Shown here: one piece after another, positions 1 through 6,166 of the stretch | How positions within the stretch are numbered: position 1 is the first letter of the stretch | How the letters are laid out: each line of letters opens with the position of its first letter | Source: a bacterium | GTDB lineage: Bacteria > Desulfobacterota > GWC2-55-46 > DRQE01 | Assembly (NCBI GenBank): GCA_027017505.1 | Contig: JALUQR010000128.1 | Location: 1-10,938, forward strand | DNA: 10,938 nt | Direction of reading: 5' to 3' | Notes under the pieces: generated by a model | What the model was told of the DNA's origin: nothing | What the model saw: only the letters and a program-made list of their open reading frames with translations | Databases searched by the model: none | Position numbers and translations under genes: made by a program

Positions 1-1
1 T

Positions 2-967
2 CTTATAGCAGGCTCCACAGGGGCAGGTAAAAGTGTGTCCGTAAATGCAATGATACTGAGCATACTCTACAAGGCAACCCCAGAGGATGTGAGACTGCTC
101 CTTATAGACCCGAAGATGCTCGAGCTCTCCTCCTACGAGGGCATACCACATCTTCTAACCCCTGTGGTAACAAGCCCAAAGAGGGCAAGCGTGATACTGA
201 AAGGCATGGTCTCTGAGATGGAGCGAAGATACAGCCTTATGACACAGAGGGGAACAAGAAATATTGATAGCTACAATGAGCTTATAGAGAAAGATAAAAA
301 CACTGAAGAAAAGAGGCTTCCCTATATTGTGGTTGTCATAGACGAGCTTGCAGACCTGATGATGACCTCGGGAAAAGAGGTGGAGGACTCCCTTGTAAGG
401 CTTTCACAGATGGCAAGGGCATCTGGCATACACCTTATAGTTGCCACCCAGAGACCCTCGGTGGATGTCATAACAGGGCTTATAAAGAGCAACTTCCCTG
501 CAAGGATATCCTTCCAGGTGCCATCAAAGACAGACTCACGCACCATACTGGATACCTCTGGAGCAGAGACACTCCTCGGTGAGGGAGACATGCTCTTTCT
601 GCCACCTGGCTCGCCAAAACTCCATCGAATCCACGGGGTGTTTGTCTCCGAAAGAGAGATAAAAAAGGTTACAGACTTTCTCAAAAAACAGGAAAAACCC
701 GCCTACGAGGATGTCCTCATAAAAAAGACCGTAAAGAAGATAGAGGAAGAGGAGGAACTGGGCGAGGAGTTCCTGAAAAGATACAACGAGGCAGTAAAAC
801 TTGCAATGGAGATGGAGATGATTTCCACCTCATACATACAGAGAAGGCTCAGGGTGGGCTACAATACCGCAGCCCGCATAATAGAGAAGATGGAAGAAGA
901 GGGCATAGTTGGCCCACAGCAGGGAAGTCGCCCCCGTGAGGTGCTCAGAAAACGGCTCGAGGAATGA
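2..967 (+). CDS. ftsK: DNA translocase FtsK, C-terminal part (5' end outside window)
   Basis: FtsK/SpoIIIE-family ATPase that pumps double-stranded DNA at the division septum and helps resolve chromosome dimers with XerCD. The reading frame is open to the left edge, so 321 residues of the C-terminal motor are present; the membrane domain, the linker and the start of the motor lie upstream. Numbering from the first visible residue, the Walker A motif GSTGAGKS is at 4-11 and the Walker B stretch IVVVIDELADLMM at 109-121. The family signature DSRTILDTSGAETLLGEGDM follows at about 178-197. After an acidic/basic linker (about 235-258), the last 60 residues form the winged-helix gamma domain (RRLRVGYNTAARIIEKMEEE), which in E. 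coli reads the polar KOPS sequences. The apparent GTG start at 35 lies inside Walker A and is not the real start. The stop overlaps lolA by 4 bases (ATGA). Identification is very secure. Confidence 0.97.
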   Translation, partial: LIAGSTGAGKSVSVNAMILSILYKATPEDVRLLLIDPKMLELSSYEGIPHLLTPVVTSPKRASVILKGMVSEMERRYSLMTQRGTRNIDSYNELIEKDKNTEEKRLPYIVVVIDELADLMMTSGKEVEDSLVRLSQMARASGIHLIVATQRPSVDVITGLIKSNFPARISFQVPSKTDSRTILDTSGAETLLGEGDMLFLPPGSPKLHRIHGVFVSEREIKKVTDFLKKQEKPAYEDVLIKKTVKKIEEEEELGEEFLKRYNEAVKLAMEMEMISTSYIQRRLRVGYNTAARIIEKMEEEGIVGPQQGSRPREVLRKRLEE

Positions 968-1611
968 TGAGGAAAAAAGGGACAATCCTCTATATTCTTC
1001 TGTGTGTCCTCTTGGGTGTGGCTGTAACAGCCAGGGCAGAAAAGCTCGAAACAGTGCTTAAGGAGCTTGCCCGCAAGTATTCCACCGTTAAGAGCCTTTC
1101 TGCAGAGTTCTTCCAGGAAAGCGAACACCCTGCCATAAAGAAAAAGACCCTGGCACAGGGAAGGGTCTTCTTTAAAAGCCCCAACAGGTTCCGCTGGCTG
1201 ATACTCAGCCCACCCGGTGAGGAGGTCATAAGTGATGGAAAAACCCTGTGGATATACCAGCCTGACCTCTCCCAGGTCATAAAGAGCACCGCACAGAGAG
1301 GTATACCCGCAATGGTTGTAAGGCTTATAGGAGCCCTGAGAAACATAAAAAAGGAGTTCTCCGTGCAATACCAGGGTAAAACAAATGGCACCATAGCACT
1401 CAGGCTGAGCCCGAAACAGCAGTTGCCAGAGATAGAAAAACTCATCCTGTTTGTTGACAGTAAAGAGTTTTTCGTGGTAAAGATTGAACTTAAGGATAGT
1501 TTCGGCAGAACCACCTCGATAAGTTTTCGCAATGTGGTGTTAAACCCTGTGCTCGATGAATCTCTCTTTCAATACACACCCCCTCCAGGGGTAACCGTGG
1601 TGGAGCCATGA
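964..1611 (+). CDS. lolA: Outer-membrane lipoprotein carrier protein LolA
   Basis: Periplasmic chaperone that receives lipoproteins from the LolCDE exporter and carries them to the outer membrane. The protein has 215 residues, close to the usual size. It opens with a classic signal peptide: basic MMRKKG, a hydrophobic stretch at 7-22, and a signal peptidase I site after ARA (residue 25). There is no lipobox. The mature part matches the LolA beta-barrel pattern: LKELARKYSTVKSLSAEFFQ near the N-terminus, then GRVFFKSPNRFRWLILSPPGE, SDGKTLWIYQPDLSQV, and a C-terminal region with FRNVVLNPVLDESLFQYTPP. Two ATG codons stand in tandem at 964 and 967. The first overlaps the ftsK stop; the GAGGA at 959-963 is better spaced for the second, so the start may be 967. 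Translation is probably coupled to ftsK. The ftsK-lolA neighbourhood recurs in several Gram-negative lineages. Confidence 0.92.
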   Translation: MMRKKGTILYILLCVLLGVAVTARAEKLETVLKELARKYSTVKSLSAEFFQESEHPAIKKKTLAQGRVFFKSPNRFRWLILSPPGEEVISDGKTLWIYQPDLSQVIKSTAQRGIPAMVVRLIGALRNIKKEFSVQYQGKTNGTIALRLSPKQQLPEIEKLILFVDSKEFFVVKIELKDSFGRTTSISFRNVVLNPVLDESLFQYTPPPGVTVVEP

Positions 1612-2366
1612 GGGGCGGTAGAGTACTATACACACTTGTTTTCCTTCTTCTGGCACTGCCACTGAGGGTGTTTTCTGTGGATGAGCCTGTGGGCTGGGTA
1701 ACAGAGGTCTCTGGAAGGGTAACCGTCATACAGCCTGAAGAGGAAAGGCCCTATTCTGTGGAAGAGGGCACCGAGATTTACATAGAGGATACCATAGAGA
1801 CAGGGCCTGCAGGCACCGTAACCATAGAGCTCAGGGATGGCTCTGCAATCAGGATTGGAGAAAACAGCACCTTAAAGGTCGTGGACTTTCTCTACAGCGA
1901 GGAGAACAGGGTAAACCGCTCGTTTTTCAAGCTCCTCAAGGGTGGTGTGAGGGGCATCCTGAATGGTCTTTTTGGAGAAGACTCTGAGATGAGCTTTGAG
2001 ACCCCCACATCTGTGGCGGGTGTTAAGGGAAGCGACCTCTTTATATGGATAGAAGATGGCCATACCCTTGTTGCCCTCAACGAGGGGCGTGGCTTTGTTC
2101 GACACCTGGATAAAAGATTTCCAGAAGTCGTGTGGCTCAAACAGGGCTGGATGATAAGGGTTGTTCCTAAACTTCCCCCAGGAAAGCCCTTCATCATACC
2201 ACCACACATTAAAAAACGCATTCTTAAGTTCCACATAAAGAGACACAGAGAGCTTATAAAGAAGCTCAAAAGGCTTAAGAAATTTAAAAGAAGACCCGGT
2301 AGAGTACCTCCACTTTTAAGAAAACATGCACCTCCACACCGAAGACCCCTGCGCCCCCACAGGTAG
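1608..2366 (+). CDS. Secreted FecR-domain protein with highly basic C-terminal tail
   Basis: Exported protein of unknown function, 252 residues. Residues 1-23 look like a signal peptide: basic MRGGR, a hydrophobic core LYTLVFLLLALPL, and likely cleavage near VFS. Residues about 28-190 fit the FecR domain (PF04773 type): VSGRVTVI, an ETGPAGTVTIELRDGSAIRIG strand region, FKLLKGGVRG, then ETPTSVAGVKGSDLFI and DGHTLVALNEG, corresponding to the family's TP-x-AVRGT and eG patterns. After a proline-rich hinge (LPPGKPFIIPPH, 189-200), the last 52 residues hold 23 Lys/Arg and 5 His but only one Glu, ending in proline-arginine-histidine runs. I do not recognise this tail from any named family. No cytoplasmic anti-sigma domain, transmembrane helix or adjacent ECF sigma gene is visible, so a FecR-type signalling role is unlikely. 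It overlaps lolA by 4 bases and is probably co-translated, which suggests an envelope role. Domain call firm, function unknown. Confidence 0.8.
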   Translation: MRGGRVLYTLVFLLLALPLRVFSVDEPVGWVTEVSGRVTVIQPEEERPYSVEEGTEIYIEDTIETGPAGTVTIELRDGSAIRIGENSTLKVVDFLYSEENRVNRSFFKLLKGGVRGILNGLFGEDSEMSFETPTSVAGVKGSDLFIWIEDGHTLVALNEGRGFVRHLDKRFPEVVWLKQGWMIRVVPKLPPGKPFIIPPHIKKRILKFHIKRHRELIKKLKRLKKFKRRPGRVPPLLRKHAPPHRRPLRPHR

Positions 2367-2374
2367 CAAGGACC

Positions 2375-3208
2375 ATGCAGATTGACTGGCTTGAGCTCTC
2401 TGCAACGGGCAGTAAGGCAACCGCTGAGCTTGCCTCTCTTATTCTCATAGAAGCAGGTAGCCCGGGTGTGGAGGAAACCCAGAATGGTAGACTTCGTGCG
2501 TTCTTAAAACCCGCAGAAAAAGCCAGCCTTGAGAAGCTTAAACACAGACTCTCCCTTATAGGCTGGACCGTTAAGATAAGACCCTTCAGGGATAAAAACT
2601 GGCTTGAAGAGTGGAAGAGGTTTGTAAAACCCGTAAGGATAAAGCCCCTTTTTATCTGCCAGAGCCTTACCAGAGCACATATACCCCCGGGCTACATACC
2701 CGTGGAGATAGAACCCTCCATGGCCTTTGGCACAGGCACCCATCCCTCAACAAGGCTTGCACTTAAGGCCATGGTGTGGCTGTTTTCTTCTGCACAGAAG
2801 GAGAACCCTTCTGTGCTCGATGTGGGCACAGGCTCTGGCATACTGGCAATATGTGCGAAAAAACTGGGTGCACACAGGGTGGTCGCAACAGACATAGATG
2901 AGCTTGCCCTCAGGGTTGCCCGAAAAAACGCAAGAAAAAACAAAACCCCCCTGAGGATTACCGCAAAACCCCTACCGCAGATAAGGGGTAGCTTTTCCCT
3001 TGTGGTTGCAAATATAATAAAGGATGTGCTCCTTTCCCTGTCAGAAGGGCTTGTGTGCAGAACAAAAAAGGGAGGCCATCTTGTGCTCTCAGGGCTTCTC
3101 AGGGAAGATGTGGAAGAGATTGTCAGAGGGTTTTCCTCTCTTTCGGTTTCACCTGTAAGGAGGTTTGCACTTAAAGAATGGGTCGCAGTTGTGATGAAAA
3201 AACCTTGA
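2375..3208 (+). CDS. prmA: Ribosomal protein L11 methyltransferase PrmA
   Basis: SAM-dependent cytoplasmic methyltransferase that trimethylates ribosomal protein L11 (lysine side chains and the N-terminal amine in characterised members). The 277 residues match the family's usual size. The N-terminal substrate-recognition domain runs to about residue 95 (MQIDWLELSATGSKATAELA, then RDKNWLEEWKRFVKP). The PrmA hallmark MAFGTGTHPSTRLALKAM is at 116-133. SAM motif I LDVGTGSGILAI is at 148-159, the acidic ribose-binding motif ATDID at 171-175, and the catalytic-region VVANIIKDVLL at 210-220. The start is the ATG 8 bases after the fecR-like stop; AAGGA at 2368-2372 is close to it (2 bases), so coupling to upstream translation may help. 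The 3' end overlaps rsmE. A prmA-rsmE pair is a common arrangement. Very secure. Confidence 0.95.
   Translation: MQIDWLELSATGSKATAELASLILIEAGSPGVEETQNGRLRAFLKPAEKASLEKLKHRLSLIGWTVKIRPFRDKNWLEEWKRFVKPVRIKPLFICQSLTRAHIPPGYIPVEIEPSMAFGTGTHPSTRLALKAMVWLFSSAQKENPSVLDVGTGSGILAICAKKLGAHRVVATDIDELALRVARKNARKNKTPLRITAKPLPQIRGSFSLVVANIIKDVLLSLSEGLVCRTKKGGHLVLSGLLREDVEEIVRGFSSLSVSPVRRFALKEWVAVVMKKP
3157..3163 (+). promoter_or_regulatory. Shine-Dalgarno-like AAGGAGG inside prmA, bearing on the rsmE start
   Basis: A near-perfect AAGGAGG lies within the end of prmA, 14 bases before the ATG at 3178 and 41 bases before the alternative TTG at 3205. The 14-base gap is longer than the usual 5 to 10. The motif supports initiation at 3178 only weakly, and it could be a chance result of the codons for Val-Arg-Arg in prmA. 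Confidence 0.4.
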
Positions 3209-3933
3209 GAAGATTCTTCACCCCCTTTATAGACAGGGCTCGTGGTATCGCAACCATAGAGGCAGAGGAACTCAGACACTTAAAAACAGTACTACGGCTT
3301 AAAGAGGGTGAGAGGGTATGTGTGTTCGATGGCAGTGGCAGGGTGTTTGCAGGCACCATAGAGGAGCTCACACGCTCTTCTGCCCGCGTGGTGCTCGAAG
3401 AGGAGGTTGAAGATACCACTGAAAGTCCCCTTGAGATAACCCTCCTGCAGGCCCTCCTCAAGGGAGATAAAAACGCCCTTGTGGTGCAGAAGGCAACAGA
3501 GCTGGGGGTAAAAAGAATAGTGCTCTTTACAACAGAAAGGACTGTCCCTGTGCTTCCAGAAGAAAAAAGGGGACGCATGAGGGAAAGGCTTAAGAGGGTC
3601 TCCATAGAGGGTCTCAAGCAATCCCGCAGGGCCTGTATGCCCGAGATACTCATAGAGGGGTTCAGAGATGCCCTCATTGCGGGTGGTTCTGCCCCCCTGA
3701 AACTCATATTTCATGAAAGGGCAAAAACACCCCTTAAGGCCACACTGAGCCAGCCAGTGAGGGCTGTAACCCTTGTGGTTGGCCCTGAGGGCGGGTTTTC
3801 CCACGAAGAGGTAACACTTGCAGAAAGCATGGGCTATGTGGCGGTAAGGTGTGGACCCAGGGTCCTCAGGGGAGAAACCATGGGTATCGTTGCACCCGCA
3901 CTTGTCCAGTACGCCCTGGGAGATATGGGCTGA
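3178..3933 (+). CDS. rsmE: 16S rRNA (uracil-1498-N3)-methyltransferase RsmE
   Basis: SPOUT-class methyltransferase that makes m3U1498 in 16S rRNA near the decoding site of the 30S subunit. As drawn it has 251 residues: a small PUA-like N-terminal domain (to about 80; EAEELRHLKTVLRLKEGERV, FDGSGRVFAGTI), then the knotted catalytic domain. That domain has LLQALLKGDKNALVVQKATELGV (89-111), the QSRR motif at 148-151, the SAM-binding loop VVGPEGGFSHEEV (200-212) and the C-terminal GPRVLRGETMGIVAPALVQY (226-245). The common RxETA reads GETMG here. Start choice is uncertain: the ATG at 3178 overlaps prmA by 31 bases and has a distant AAGGAGG. The TTG at 3205 would give a 242-residue protein beginning MRRFF, exactly how many family members begin, and would overlap the prmA stop by TTGA. 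I give the longer frame but think TTG at least as likely. Function very secure. Confidence 0.93.
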   Translation: MGRSCDEKTLRRFFTPFIDRARGIATIEAEELRHLKTVLRLKEGERVCVFDGSGRVFAGTIEELTRSSARVVLEEEVEDTTESPLEITLLQALLKGDKNALVVQKATELGVKRIVLFTTERTVPVLPEEKRGRMRERLKRVSIEGLKQSRRACMPEILIEGFRDALIAGGSAPLKLIFHERAKTPLKATLSQPVRAVTLVVGPEGGFSHEEVTLAESMGYVAVRCGPRVLRGETMGIVAPALVQYALGDMG

Positions 3934-3986
3934 AGAAAGTTTTGCTTGAAAAACCCCTGCGTTCTGGTAAATTGTTATATCCTGCA

Positions 3987-6155
3987 ATGGCCAAGGAACT
4001 TCTGTTAGAGATAGGCTCTGAGGAGCTTCCCGCTGGCTTCATAGATGTGGGCAGAAGAGGGCTTGAGGAGCTTCTTAAAAAAGCACTCAGGGCCCACAGC
4101 CTGGAGTTTGCCCGCATCTACACCCTTGCAACCCCGAGAAGGCTTACCGCAGTTGTGGAAGGACTCGCAGAAAAGGAGCCCGACAGAACGGTGGAGCTCA
4201 AAGGGCCTGCAAAAAGGAGTGCCTACAGAGCAGATGGAAAACCCTCAAAGGCACTTGAGGGCTTTATGCGCTCACAGGGACTTAAAGAAAAGGACCTCAA
4301 GGTGGTGGAAACCCCGAAGGGCGAATACATATACGGCATAAAGGAAATCAAGGGCAGACCCACTGAAACGATTCTTCCTGAGATTCTTTCAGATGTGGTA
4401 TGCTCGCTTTCCTTTCCAAAGACCATGCGGTGGAAAGACCTCACCATAACATATCCACGCCCCCTGCACTGGCTACTTGCAGTATATGGCGGAAAGGTGG
4501 TGGAGTTTTCCTTCGGACCCGTGCGTTCCTCAAACACAACCAGGGGACACAGGTTCATGGCACCTGAGGAATTCAGCGTGGACTGCGCAAAAACCTACAT
4601 AGAGGAGCTCGAAAAGAGGTTTGTGGTGGTCTCCCCTGAAAGACGAAAGGAGATGATACTCAAACAGATGAGAGAGCTTGCCCAAAAGGCAGGTGGTGTG
4701 CTCATCGAAGACCCTTCTCTTCTGGACGAGGTGGCAGGTCTTGTGGAATATCCCGTGGTTATAATGGGAAGATTCGATGAGGGGTTTCTCTCCATGCCAG
4801 AAGAGGTGGTCATAAATGCCATGCGTGAACACCAGAGATACTTCGGCCTTAAAAGCCCGAATGGAAGGCTTCTGCCAGCCTTTATAACCGTTGCAAACAC
4901 CCCTGGAGATATAGATACCATAAGGAGGGGTAACGAGCGGGTCCTCAGGGCAAGGCTTAACGATGCACGGTTCTATTTTGAAAAGGATAAAAAGATAAGC
5001 CCCATAGAGAGGGTGGAAGAGCTTAAGGGTGTGGTCTTTCAGGCAAGACTTGGCACATCCTACCAGAAGGTGGAAAGGTTCACCCGCCTTGCCCTCTTTC
5101 TGGCAGAAAGCCTGGGTGTGGCAGAACCTCCAGGGGAAAGACCCCCTGTGGAGGAGTTTCTTACCGAAAGGTTCAACCCCGCGGTGCTGAAGGGAAGGGG
5201 ATTCTCTGAAAAACAGCTGAACTACATTGTCACGGGCAGGGCGTCCATGCTTGCAAAGAGTGACCTTACAAGTGGCATGGTGGGTGAGTTTCCAGCTCTT
5301 CAGGGCATAATGGGCAGGGAATACGCCCGCCTTCACGGAGAGGCACCCCCTGTATACAACGCCATATACGAACACTACCTTCCACAGCATGCAGGAGACA
5401 GGCTTCCCTCAACCCATGTGGCAAGTATTGTGGGTATTGCAGACAGGCTCGATACCGTAGTGGGCTGTTTTGCGGTGGGTGTTGAGCCCACGGGCACACA
5501 GGACCCCTACGGGCTCAGACGCCATGCCCTGGCCATAATTGCCATAGTGCTCGAGAAGGGCTACAGAATAGGGCTTGATGTGCTGGTAAAAAAGAGTGCA
5601 GAGCTTCTTGAAGAAAAACTATCCTTCAAAAAAGAAAGAACCATAACAGCGGTGCTTGAATTCTTCAGGGAACGCCTCCGCCAGAGGCTTCTCTCACAGG
5701 GGCTCTCCCATGACTCCGTGGACGCTGTGCTTTCAACCCCCTGGTTCGATATGGTGGACACCATAGAAAGGATAAAGGCACTCGAGGAGTTCAAAACACA
5801 CCCCGACTTTGCAGGGCTCATTACTGCCTTCAAGAGGGTGTCAAATATACTTAAGGGTATAAGCCCGCAGACCATGCCAGATGAAACCCTTTTTAGAGAG
5901 GGGCCTGAAAGGGAACTCTTCAGCAGGGCAGACCAGCTAAGGCCCGTGCTCAAAAAACTCTCTGAAGAGGGCAACTACAGGGAGCTCTTTTCATGCCTTG
6001 CAGGTATAAAGGAAAGTGTGGATAGATTCTTCGATGGGGTAAAGGTTATGGCAGAGGATGAGAGGATAAGGGAAAACAGACTCTCTCTTTTAAACTTTGT
6101 GCGCTCTCTATATATAGAGATAGCAGACCTCTCAAAGATTACCGTGCAGATGTAA
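3987..6155 (+). CDS. glyS: Glycyl-tRNA synthetase beta subunit GlyS
   Basis: Beta subunit of the bacterial alpha2beta2 glycyl-tRNA synthetase, which recognises and positions tRNA-Gly while the alpha subunit (GlyQ) activates glycine. It has 722 residues against 689 in E. coli. Family landmarks in order: MAKELLLEIGSEELPAGFI (1-19), YTLATPRRL (45-53), FPKTMRW (143-149), the SSNTTRGHRF stretch (181-190), AMREHQRYF (278-286), RLNDARFYFEKDKK (323-336), DLTSGMVGEFPALQGIMG (426-443), GIADRLDTVVG (483-493) and PTGTQDPYGLRRHALAI (501-517). The C-terminal third is the DALR-type anticodon-binding region. The frame is open back to 3849, but the ATG at 3987 gives the canonical N-terminus; a TTG at 3972 is the only close alternative. 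No good Shine-Dalgarno is seen. Relative to E. coli there seem to be about 30 extra residues around 380-412. glyQ is not adjacent; it is not in this window. Very secure. Confidence 0.96.
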   Translation: MAKELLLEIGSEELPAGFIDVGRRGLEELLKKALRAHSLEFARIYTLATPRRLTAVVEGLAEKEPDRTVELKGPAKRSAYRADGKPSKALEGFMRSQGLKEKDLKVVETPKGEYIYGIKEIKGRPTETILPEILSDVVCSLSFPKTMRWKDLTITYPRPLHWLLAVYGGKVVEFSFGPVRSSNTTRGHRFMAPEEFSVDCAKTYIEELEKRFVVVSPERRKEMILKQMRELAQKAGGVLIEDPSLLDEVAGLVEYPVVIMGRFDEGFLSMPEEVVINAMREHQRYFGLKSPNGRLLPAFITVANTPGDIDTIRRGNERVLRARLNDARFYFEKDKKISPIERVEELKGVVFQARLGTSYQKVERFTRLALFLAESLGVAEPPGERPPVEEFLTERFNPAVLKGRGFSEKQLNYIVTGRASMLAKSDLTSGMVGEFPALQGIMGREYARLHGEAPPVYNAIYEHYLPQHAGDRLPSTHVASIVGIADRLDTVVGCFAVGVEPTGTQDPYGLRRHALAIIAIVLEKGYRIGLDVLVKKSAELLEEKLSFKKERTITAVLEFFRERLRQRLLSQGLSHDSVDAVLSTPWFDMVDTIERIKALEEFKTHPDFAGLITAFKRVSNILKGISPQTMPDETLFREGPERELFSRADQLRPVLKKLSEEGNYRELFSCLAGIKESVDRFFDGVKVMAEDERIRENRLSLLNFVRSLYIEIADLSKITVQM
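6105..6120. repeat. 16-bp perfect palindrome near the 3' end of glyS
   Basis: TCTCTATATATAGAGA reads the same on both strands and sits 36 bases before the glyS stop, close to the convergence with mnmE. It encodes part of RSLYIEIAD in glyS. No T-run follows on either strand, so it is not an ordinary intrinsic terminator. It could be a protein site, or simply chance from alternating TA and CT/AG codons. Confidence 0.45.
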
Positions 6156-6166
6156 TCCTCCTCTGG

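Noticed and set aside
1242..1250. DnaA-box-like TGTGGATA sequences here and near 6017
   Set aside because: They are isolated near-matches inside coding sequence with no cluster and no AT-rich unwinding region, so there is no origin in this window.
1608..2366. FecR-type transmembrane anti-sigma regulator
   Set aside because: There is no transmembrane helix beyond the signal peptide, no cytoplasmic N-terminal domain, and no ECF sigma factor or TonB-dependent receptor nearby.
3946..3973. Possible glyS promoter: TTGAAA, 16 bases, TAAATT
   Set aside because: It lies in the largest gap (53 bases) and the -35 is fair, but the -10 matches only 4 of 6 bases. Such matches are common by chance.
3849..3986. 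Upstream extension of the glyS frame by 46 codons
   Set aside because: It overlaps the end of rsmE in another frame and its translation looks random. The canonical GlyS N-terminus MAKELLLEIGSEELP begins at 3987.
4530..5390. A 286-codon open frame on the minus strand opposite glyS
   Set aside because: It lies wholly inside glyS, whose protein matches its family throughout. The antisense product has no recognisable motif.
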